NCBI GenBank assembly: GCA_900099715.1
Contig: FMTG01000002.1
Coordinates: 342,260-406,259, forward strand
Direction: 5' to 3'
Source: Ruminococcaceae bacterium YRB3002
GTDB lineage: Bacteria > Bacillota > Clostridia > Saccharofermentanales > Saccharofermentanaceae
DNA: 64,000 nucleotides
Part shown: positions 7,673 to 14,554 of the stretch, one piece after another
Position numbering within the stretch: position 1 is the stretch's first letter
How the letters are laid out: each line of letters starts with the position of its first letter
The notes under the pieces: model-generated
Told to the model about the DNA's origin: nothing
The model's input: only the letters and a program-made list of their open reading frames with translations
The model's database searches: none
Translations under genes and position numbers: made by a program

Positions 7673-10282
7673 CTATCTCTTCGAATATTTGTCCTTATAC
7701 ATCTCAACATCTGCGATATGTGCGATGGCATCGATATTTATGTTGTCATCTATAATGCCTTCGCCGCAGCCGATGGAAGCCTTTACCCTGTATCTTTTGC
7801 CGGAAACGGAATTATCGGCCTGGATTATCTCTGAGATCCTTTCCCTTATATGATTGATCTTGCCTGAGATGGGCTCGCTGCCGATAATGACAAATGCGAA
7901 TTCATCACCGCCGAACCTGGCGCAGAAGCCGTTGTTGCCAACATACAGCCTGATGGCGTTTGCAAGCGACTTGATGGCCAGATCGCCCTCATTGTGCCCG
8001 TAATAGTCGTTAATGTTCTTAAGACCATCGAGGTCTGCCGAGAACATCGTGAACCACAATCCCTTATTCTCAGCCTTTCCGATACAGTTGCTGACTTCCT
8101 GCATGAACCCTCTTCTGTTGTAGAGACCTGTGAGGTAATCAGACTCTGACATTCTCTCGATCTCTTTATTGGCATTGATAAGCTGTCTGTTATTGATAAC
8201 AGAGTGGATCATTGCAGAGACAAAGAGCGAGAACTCCTCAAATCTCTGTTCAGACCTGAGCGTTATCTCGGCCATACCTGTAGCGATATAACCGAACGAT
8301 TCTGTCCTCGCTTTAGCCTGTTTGAATAACAGGTAGTTCACGCCACTGTCAACCTCGAGCAATGCTCCGAGTTCTGGAAGCACTTCCGGCATATTGAAGA
8401 ACTTGCGGTCAAATTTATACTCACCATTATGTCCCTCGAAAATCGCGTGTATGCACTCACCGTCCTCGCGAAGCCCGATAAAATAATACTGTTCTTTCCA
8501 GAGCCACAGATAAGATTGAAGGTCTGCTGATGCTTCTACAACATCGCTCATGCTTATCGTTCTGGATATAAACCTGCCCATCTCCAGAATATGCCTGAAG
8601 TAGTCCTGGTTATCCTCATTAAGGTCAGAAACAATAACAGGCCATTTCTCGTTATCATCAGGTTCGCAGTTGCATGAATGGCGGCATATCATCTTATATC
8701 CGACACTGATATCGTCTTCCTGGCATGTGCCTTTATTAAGGATCTCAATGATTTTATCGCGCAGGAAATTATAATCAGGCTCGCAAGTTGTGATGGCAGG
8801 AGTTCTGAAGTTGCTCTTCCATATACCGTCAAAGCCGGTAACGATACAGTCTTCCGGAATACGCACATTATGTTTCTTGAGCGCATCACAGACACCTATC
8901 GCCATTGAGTCGTTAGCACAGACAAATGCCTGAGGCAGTTTATACCCTGATGTCATAAGTCCTGAAAGGACCTGATAAGCTGTGGCATCCCAGAAATCGC
9001 CATAATGGACTCTCATTTCTTCAAATGGTATGCCATTCTCCTCAAGAACCTTGCGGTATACGTTGATCCTCTCTTCTGAGAACGGATTGCCTCTGAATCC
9101 TGCAAACATATCAACTTCACGGCAGCCATGATGCTCTACAACGTGTCTTACCATCTGTTCAAATCCGCCGGCATAATCAAGGTTGAAGTTAACACAGTGC
9201 GACATATACTTCTCGAACATCATTACGGGGATATTATGTCTGTTGGCAATACCGATAAGCCTGGTGATGACCTTCTCATTCTTGATCATCTCGCCAAAGA
9301 TAATGAGTCCCGAAAGACCTACCGTATCGATAAATGACGTAAACCGCATATCTGCTTCAAGGTGATCTTCCGTTGGCGAAGGAATGCTCAGCGTGAAGAC
9401 GGTGATTACGTACCTGTCGAGGATCTCCTTGCACTGCAGGCTCCTCAGGAACATATTAAAGTTTTCTGCATCCTCCCATACACCGCACACTCCAAGCATC
9501 TTGCGGCGGTTGACATGCTTTATCTCAGGATAGTCCGTACGTCTGAATACCCTGATATAATCTATCTCCATCACGTTGTTCTCATCAAAGATCGTATCCG
9601 AATCCGGGTCACCGGGCCAGTCGCCGCCGACAGCTACTGCAAATACAAGGTGGAGCGAATTGGTGAAGTTTTTGGGCTCCGAACAGCTGAAATACATAAT
9701 ATCATCACAATAAAACCTGATGACGCCGGGATCCCATTCGCATGCATAGGTATGGAAATCGTCAGACGGAGACGTATCGGACGGCATCTTATAGATTCCC
9801 TGCTGGAGAACATGATTGTCTGCTCCGTCATCGGCACCGGAATGCAGGGACCCGTAAAGTATCCCGGGTTCGCTGCCATTGAATTCCATGATGTCTATCT
9901 CGCCGTTATTGGGCCATCTGCCGCCGAAATCATGATCTCCTGTACTCAGACTGAATACTGACCGTAAGCCTTTGCCTCTCGGTACCCTGACTCTGGCTTC
10001 AAATCTGCCGTATCTGAACACATGCTTGCCGGCTGTGCTGATCCTGCCTGACGTGTACTTGACAGAACCATCCTCAAAAGTCTCCTTTACAGGCCTTATA
10101 ACAAGCTTGCTGTCTCTTGCATAGATATTTGTCTCACTTGCCACGTACCGCTGCAGTTCGTTAAAAAAAGAACCTTTGTCGTGTATCTCCTGATTCCATT
10201 CGGCAAAGCTCAGTGCATCGCCTTTAAATTCATCATTCCAGATAAACTCAAAACCTTCAGGCACGTTGAAATCTTCTTTCAT
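7673..10282 (-). CDS. GH16 / LacI-type periplasmic-binding-like / GGDEF fusion protein
   Basis: This is an 869-residue chain with three recognisable parts. Residues about 8-248 are a glycoside hydrolase family 16 (beta-glucanase) domain with the catalytic motif EIDIME (Glu128, Glu133). About 256-515 resemble the LacI/PBP1 sugar-sensor fold, ending RIPEDCIVTGFDGIW. About 705-865 are a diguanylate cyclase with DYLTGLYNRRG and RFGGDEF (789-795). No RxxD inhibitory site is seen before GGDEF. There is no signal peptide and no membrane segment, so the hydrolase fold is probably cytoplasmic and may sense rather than digest glucan. The ATG follows the uppP stop by one base, so translation is probably coupled. 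Confidence 0.9.
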   Translation of the reverse strand: MKEDFNVPEGFEFIWNDEFKGDALSFAEWNQEIHDKGSFFNELQRYVASETNIYARDSKLVIRPVKETFEDGSVKYTSGRISTAGKHVFRYGRFEARVRVPRGKGLRSVFSLSTGDHDFGGRWPNNGEIDIMEFNGSEPGILYGSLHSGADDGADNHVLQQGIYKMPSDTSPSDDFHTYACEWDPGVIRFYCDDIMYFSCSEPKNFTNSLHLVFAVAVGGDWPGDPDSDTIFDENNVMEIDYIRVFRRTDYPEIKHVNRRKMLGVCGVWEDAENFNMFLRSLQCKEILDRYVITVFTLSIPSPTEDHLEADMRFTSFIDTVGLSGLIIFGEMIKNEKVITRLIGIANRHNIPVMMFEKYMSHCVNFNLDYAGGFEQMVRHVVEHHGCREVDMFAGFRGNPFSEERINVYRKVLEENGIPFEEMRVHYGDFWDATAYQVLSGLMTSGYKLPQAFVCANDSMAIGVCDALKKHNVRIPEDCIVTGFDGIWKSNFRTPAITTCEPDYNFLRDKIIEILNKGTCQEDDISVGYKMICRHSCNCEPDDNEKWPVIVSDLNEDNQDYFRHILEMGRFISRTISMSDVVEASADLQSYLWLWKEQYYFIGLREDGECIHAIFEGHNGEYKFDRKFFNMPEVLPELGALLEVDSGVNYLLFKQAKARTESFGYIATGMAEITLRSEQRFEEFSLFVSAMIHSVINNRQLINANKEIERMSESDYLTGLYNRRGFMQEVSNCIGKAENKGLWFTMFSADLDGLKNINDYYGHNEGDLAIKSLANAIRLYVGNNGFCARFGGDEFAFVIIGSEPISGKINHIRERISEIIQADNSVSGKRYRVKASIGCGEGIIDDNINIDAIAHIADVEMYKDKYSKR

Positions 10283-10283
10283 A

Positions 10284-11156
10284 TCATTTACCTATAACAC
10301 CTGTGACACCAAGCACGAGCACAAGGATACCGAGAACGATCCTGTACAGCGCGAAAACATTGAAATTCCTTTTCTTTATGTATTCCATCAGAGCCTTAAT
10401 GACGAATATACTGACAAGGAACGCTGAGATCATACCGATCAGAAGGATTATTATCTCAGCCCCTGTCACTTCACCCTTGAACTTGACGATCTTGAGTAAA
10501 CTTGCACCAACCATTACCGGAACGGCAAGGAAGAATGTAAACTTGGCGGCACATCTCCTGCTGATGCCCATCATAAGAGAACCAACGATAGTAGTTCCCG
10601 ATCTGGACGTCCCGGGAAAGATAGCGGCAATCAACTGGAAGATTCCGATGATCAGAGCATGTTTATATGTGATCTGCTCGATCCTGGTTATCCTGGGTTT
10701 CATTTTTTTCTCTTTGATAACGTATTCGGTAACGATAAAGATAATACCAAAAACTATAAGGGAAATCGCTACACAGACATAGTTATAGAGATGTTCGTCC
10801 AGCCAGTCGTCACACAGAACGCCTACAATGGCAGCGGGGATGCATGCGACGATTATCTTGAACCACATCTGGAAAATATCAGTCTTGATATACCTTCCGA
10901 AGCCGTCCTTTGACAGAGGATGCTTATTATCCTTCTTCCCGAAAGGCCACAGTTCCTTCCAATACAGCAAAATGACAGCACATATGGCACCAAGCTGGAT
11001 AACTACAAGATACAGGTCGAAGAATTCATCTGACAGATTGATCTTCAGAGATTCGTTCAGGAGGATCATATGGCCTGTAGAACTGATTGGCAGCCATTCT
11101 GTGATGCCTTCGACTATACCGAATATCAACGCAACAAAATAATCCATAAAGCTCAT
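10284..11156 (-). CDS. uppP: Undecaprenyl-diphosphatase (BacA family)
   Basis: Integral membrane enzyme that recycles undecaprenyl diphosphate to the monophosphate carrier for cell-wall synthesis; it can confer bacitracin tolerance. It has 290 residues with many membrane segments and both family signatures, EGITEWLPISSTGH (16-29) and PGTSRSG (181-187). The insert after the second segment is slightly longer than in E. coli. The downstream GH16-GGDEF gene starts one base after its stop, which ties wall-lipid recycling to a c-di-GMP protein. No promoter was confidently found. Confidence 0.96.
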   Translation of the reverse strand: MSFMDYFVALIFGIVEGITEWLPISSTGHMILLNESLKINLSDEFFDLYLVVIQLGAICAVILLYWKELWPFGKKDNKHPLSKDGFGRYIKTDIFQMWFKIIVACIPAAIVGVLCDDWLDEHLYNYVCVAISLIVFGIIFIVTEYVIKEKKMKPRITRIEQITYKHALIIGIFQLIAAIFPGTSRSGTTIVGSLMMGISRRCAAKFTFFLAVPVMVGASLLKIVKFKGEVTGAEIIILLIGMISAFLVSIFVIKALMEYIKKRNFNVFALYRIVLGILVLVLGVTGVIGK

Positions 11157-11185
11157 GTCAAATATTTTAGCATATTATTTATATT

Positions 11186-11220
11186 AATAAAAACGCATCT
11201 GAAAATATCAGATGCGTTTT
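11186..11220 (-). terminator. Terminator after tRNA-Tyr
   Basis: A perfect 13-bp stem (11190-11202 with 11208-11220, loop aaata) is followed on the minus strand by a T-rich tract. It sits immediately after the tRNA-Tyr CCA end and insulates uppP. Confidence 0.88.
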
Positions 11221-11304
11221 GGTGGGAGAAGGTGGATTCGAACCACCGAAGTCACTGACGACAGATTTACAGTCTGTTCCCTTTGGCCACTCGGGAATTC
11301 TCCC
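11220..11304 (-). tRNA. tRNA-Tyr (GTA)
   Basis: The 85-nt cloverleaf includes an encoded CCA. The acceptor is GGGAGAA/TTCTCCC. The anticodon stem-loop CAGACTGTAAATCTG gives anticodon GTA. There is a long variable arm, as expected for bacterial tRNA-Tyr, and a GGTTCGAATCC T arm. It is co-transcribed with the tRNA-Met just upstream. Confidence 0.95.
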
Positions 11305-11327
11305 ATATTCGATTGTATAAGGTGCGG

Positions 11328-11404
11328 TGGTGGGCCTTCAGGGACTCGAACCCAAGACCGACCGGTTATGAGCCGGTTGCTCTAACCAACTGAGCTAAAG
11401 GCCC
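11328..11404 (-). tRNA. tRNA-Met (CAT), elongator type
   Basis: A 77-nt cloverleaf with encoded CCA, acceptor GGGCCTT/AAGGCCC and anticodon loop CTCATAA (CAT). A fully paired acceptor (G1-C72) excludes initiator type. A CAT anticodon could also be the lysidine-modified tRNA-Ile2; elongator Met is the better guess from the GGGCCTTTAGCTCAG start. Confidence 0.88.
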
Positions 11405-11419
11405 ACGTCATACACCGTT

Positions 11420-11470
11420 AAGCGTCAACTGACGCTTGAATAGTATATGATTAAGTCGGGCAAAGGTCAA
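11420..11470 (-). promoter_or_regulatory. Promoter of the tRNA-Met/tRNA-Tyr operon with leader hairpin
   Basis: TTGACC (11465-11470) and TATACT (11442-11447) are separated by 17 nt. An 8-bp inverted repeat (AAGCGTCA/TGACGCTT, 11420-11437) follows in the leader. The -35 box lies in the right arm of a larger inverted repeat that starts at the end of asd. Confidence 0.8.
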
Positions 11471-11508
11471 GTCTTTTTTCAAATCTGTCCTCTGCCCGAC
11501 CATACTGA

Positions 11509-12594
11509 TTACTTTGCCGTTATATAGCCCTTGGCTGTCAGAAGCTCTGCTGTGAGCATTCCGCCGCCTGCTGCGCCTCTCAATGTGTTGTGAGACAGGC
11601 AAGCAAACTTATAATCAAATATATTATCCTCTCTGAGCCTTGCTACAGAAACGCCCATACCATTCTCAAACATTGCGTCAAGCTTGGGCTGAGGCCTGTT
11701 GTCTTCCTCGAGGTACTGGAGGAAATGCTTCGGAGCGGAAGGCAGTCCCAGCTTGACAGCCTCACTCTCAAATCCGTTCCATGCAGCTATCATCTCATCA
11801 ATAGAAGGCTTTTTCTCGAAAGAAACACTGACAGCGGCAGTATGACCTTCCTGAACAGCTACACGGTAGCACTGGGCAGAGATAACGGGTTCGCATGCCA
11901 GCTCGATGTGATCTCCTGCAAAGCTTCCCCATACTTTAAGGGGTTCTTTCTCTGACTTCTCCTCTTCCCCGCCGATATACGGAATAAGGTTGCCGACCAT
12001 CTCAGGCCAGGTCTCAAAAGTCTTGCCCGCACCGGATATTGCCTGATATGTGCAGACAGAGATCTTCTTGATACCGTTGCCAAGGAAAGGCGTAAGAGCA
12101 GGAACATAGCTCTGAATGGAGCAGTTAGGCTTTACAGCGATAAAACCTCTCTTAGTACCAAGTCTTGCCTTCTGTGCTTCGATCAGCTGAGCGTGGTCAG
12201 CATTGATCTCGGGAATGATCATAGGAACATCGGGTGTCCATCTGTTGGCGGAATTGTTGGAGATAACAGGGCACTCAAGTTTGGCTATCTTCTCCTCGAG
12301 CTCCCTGATCTCGTCCTTCTTCATATCAACAGCACAGAACGTGAAATCGATCTGCTTGACATATTCCTCAATATTATCAGTACCGTAAACGATAAGATCC
12401 TTAACGTATTCCGGCATAGGACGGTCGATTTTCCATCTGTCGCCTGTTGCCTCGGCATAGGTCTTTCCTGCAGACCTGGGTGATGCACATACTGCAACAC
12501 ATTCGAACCAGGGATGATTCTCCAGCAAGGACACAAATCTCTGTCCTACATAGCCCGTAGCGCCTATAACGCCGACTCTTAATTTCTTATCCAT
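11509..12594 (-). CDS. asd: Aspartate-semialdehyde dehydrogenase
   Basis: Reduces aspartyl phosphate to the semialdehyde, the branch point to lysine, threonine and methionine. It has 361 residues from ATG 12594, which follows AGGAGA; a longer frame to 12669 would read through the promoter and operator. The cofactor loop GATGYVG is at 11-17, and the catalytic Cys is in PNCS near residue 158. The PNCS context and length resemble the archaeal/fungal ASADH branch rather than the E. coli one. It is transcribed from a strong promoter carrying a repeated element shared with hom. Confidence 0.94.
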   Translation of the reverse strand: MDKKLRVGVIGATGYVGQRFVSLLENHPWFECVAVCASPRSAGKTYAEATGDRWKIDRPMPEYVKDLIVYGTDNIEEYVKQIDFTFCAVDMKKDEIRELEEKIAKLECPVISNNSANRWTPDVPMIIPEINADHAQLIEAQKARLGTKRGFIAVKPNCSIQSYVPALTPFLGNGIKKISVCTYQAISGAGKTFETWPEMVGNLIPYIGGEEEKSEKEPLKVWGSFAGDHIELACEPVISAQCYRVAVQEGHTAAVSVSFEKKPSIDEMIAAWNGFESEAVKLGLPSAPKHFLQYLEEDNRPQPKLDAMFENGMGVSVARLREDNIFDYKFACLSHNTLRGAAGGGMLTAELLTAKGYITAK

Positions 12595-12634
12595 TTTACT
12601 TTTTCTCCTATTCTCGATTGATTTCGGTTGTCCG

Positions 12635-12695
12635 TGTGTGGCGTACAACTGTCTTTCGCTGGCGTACATTATAGCATAAGAAATTTATAAATCAA
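12635..12695 (-). promoter_or_regulatory. asd promoter with two copies of a candidate operator
   Basis: TTGATT (12690-12695), 16 nt, TATAAT (12668-12673). The plus-strand element tggcgtac occurs at 12639-12646 and 12660-12667, 21 nt apart; the second copy abuts the -10 box. The segment 12635-12652 (tgtgtggcgtacaactgt) matches 17 of 18 bases at the hom promoter (29730-29747). Confidence 0.75.
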
Positions 12696-12766
12696 CATTT
12701 TCGGGATGAATAAAAAATAATATGCGGAGTGGTAAAATATAGTCACAATAACAACATGAGGTGCTG

Positions 12767-13741
12767 ATGGAGACTTTCCCTATACTGGATAACTACTGTA
12801 ACTATATGCTGGCTGTTCTTGGCAGGTCGGAACTGACTGTCAAAGAGTACCGTTATGACCTCATCTGTTTCTTCAGATTCTATAAGAAAGATCACCATAT
12901 GGTGCCTCAGGAGACCGAATTTGATCAGATAGATATATCAGATGTCGATGAGAAACTAATAGGCAGGATCACAACTGATGACCTTCTTGTATTTCTTATC
13001 TGGCTTTCCAGAGAGCGTAAACTCTCTAACTCTTCAAGAGCCAGAAGGATCGCTACGCTTAAGAGTTTCTTTAAGTACCTGCATTCCAAGAAACACATAA
13101 TACCTTCTAATCCCGCTTATGATCTGGAGACGCCAAAGATCGGCAAGCGTAATCCTAAGTACCTTACCCTCGATCAAAGCAAGGAACTGCTTGAACAGGC
13201 ATATAATTCGCCCAAGGAGACAAGCGAGAGGGATTATTGCATTGTAACTCTTTTCCTTAATTGCGGCATGCGTCTGTCAGAACTCCGTGGGATCGATATT
13301 GATGACATTCATGGCGATGTCCTCACTGTTATAGGTAAAGGCAATAAAGAGCGGACCATTTACCTTAATCAGGCATGCCTGGATGCTATAGATGAATGGA
13401 TGGCGAAGAGGGCCACAATGAAGATAAAGCCTGCACACAGTAAAGCGCTTTTTATTTCCAAACGCGGCACAAGAATATCTGATGACATGATACAGATAGT
13501 GATAAAAGACCTGTTGGCGCAGGCAGGGATCGACACTAAAGTATATTCAGTTCACAAATTGAGACATACCGCCGCGACGCTGATGTACAAGTACGGACAG
13601 GTGGATATCCGTAATCTGCAGATGATTCTCGGACACCAGAGTGTATCAACCACACAGATATATACTCATGTGGACGATGAGCAGCTCAGAGAGGCAGTTA
13701 AGAAAAACCCTCTGTCCGGATTTAAGCCTGACGACGAATGA
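12767..13741 (+). CDS. Tyrosine site-specific recombinase (Xer-like)
   Basis: DNA strand-exchange enzyme with 324 residues. The ATG at 12767 follows GAGG; a GTG at 12761 is less likely. There is an N-terminal SAM-like DNA-binding half (1-105). The catalytic domain has Arg169 (MRLSELRG), Lys191 (GKGNKER), His264/Arg267 (HKLRH), His290 (LGHQS) and Tyr299, a full RKHRHY set. Its length and single-copy, phage-free setting resemble XerC/XerD chromosome-dimer recombinases; an orphan integrase cannot be excluded. The stop directly abuts that of the convergent neighbour. Confidence 0.9.
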   Translation: METFPILDNYCNYMLAVLGRSELTVKEYRYDLICFFRFYKKDHHMVPQETEFDQIDISDVDEKLIGRITTDDLLVFLIWLSRERKLSNSSRARRIATLKSFFKYLHSKKHIIPSNPAYDLETPKIGKRNPKYLTLDQSKELLEQAYNSPKETSERDYCIVTLFLNCGMRLSELRGIDIDDIHGDVLTVIGKGNKERTIYLNQACLDAIDEWMAKRATMKIKPAHSKALFISKRGTRISDDMIQIVIKDLLAQAGIDTKVYSVHKLRHTAATLMYKYGQVDIRNLQMILGHQSVSTTQIYTHVDDEQLREAVKKNPLSGFKPDDE

Positions 13742-14554
13742 TCATCCTCTTGTTGCAGAAGGCTCGGTGGAATCGTCTGACGCTTCAGTCTCCCCTTCAC
13801 TTGTCTGGGCCGTGTTTGGCATAGGATATGTATTCTCAGACTCTTCAGAGGACTCGCCGGTATCTGATGTTGTGGCATTCGGATCAAGCGTCTCGATATA
13901 CCCGGCAGCAGCGGTCTTCTCTTTCTGATAGAAACTCTTGTTAATATCCGGATTAAGAGGATAAAATCCCATTGCCGTCATATACTTCTCCTGAAGTGAA
14001 TTAGTCTCGAATATTGCCTGTTCATCAACGAGTTTATCATTGGAATAAGGAACCTTGATAGCAGCCCAGCTGACAAGCCATATGATAAGTGATACAAGGA
14101 TAACTTCCGCAACAAGAAGAGGTGTAACCGGGAATACATCCATATATTTACGCATGGACTGTGATGAGCTCTGTTTATGTGAATCAGAAGATATAAACTC
14201 AGCCATCTTGAAACTCTTGGAATCGATCCTTGCAAGGATCTTGTCCAACATAGAATTTCTTGTGTATTCATCAAGAAGTCTCGGCGCGAAAGTGATGTTA
14301 TCGGGTAAAGGATACTGCTCGACTATATCCTTGGCATTCTTGAGAAGGATATCACCAAATACAAAGATAACATCCTCCGCCGCAACACTCTCACGTTTGG
14401 AGTAGATCTCCTGATATGATTTGATAATAGCATTCTCTGCCCTTGTAGTCTCTTTTGTAATGTCAAACACGGACGGATAGACCATCGTGACAGTCTGGTT
14501 ATAGAAGTCGACGATATTATCCCTGGTCAATACCTGATTCCACATCTCAGCCAT
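13742..14554 (-). CDS. Single-pass protein with a sigma-like N-terminal region (tentative)
   Basis: A 270-residue protein from ATG 14554, chosen because GGAGG lies 7 nt before it. It overlaps the preceding sensor-MFS gene by 8 nt. The first 60 residues (FYNQTVTMVYPSVFDITKE, then RAENAIIKSYQEIY) weakly resemble region 2 of ECF sigma factors; this is a pattern impression, not an assignment. One hydrophobic segment lies at about residues 145-167. The Ser/Glu/Thr-rich C-terminus is probably outside. The layout is reminiscent of membrane-bound regulators. The true function is unknown. Confidence 0.7.
   Translation of the reverse strand: MAEMWNQVLTRDNIVDFYNQTVTMVYPSVFDITKETTRAENAIIKSYQEIYSKRESVAAEDVIFVFGDILLKNAKDIVEQYPLPDNITFAPRLLDEYTRNSMLDKILARIDSKSFKMAEFISSDSHKQSSSQSMRKYMDVFPVTPLLVAEVILVSLIIWLVSWAAIKVPYSNDKLVDEQAIFETNSLQEKYMTAMGFYPLNPDINKSFYQKEKTAAAGYIETLDPNATTSDTGESSEESENTYPMPNTAQTSEGETEASDDSTEPSATRG

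Noticed and set aside
9362..9961. Plus-strand frame opposite the GH16 domain
   Set aside because: Shadow frame; the minus strand encodes intact catalytic motifs in this region.
12767..13741. Integrase marking a prophage or integrative element
   Set aside because: No phage, conjugation or att-like duplication around it; neighbouring tRNA genes are intact and the genes nearby are ordinary chromosomal ones.
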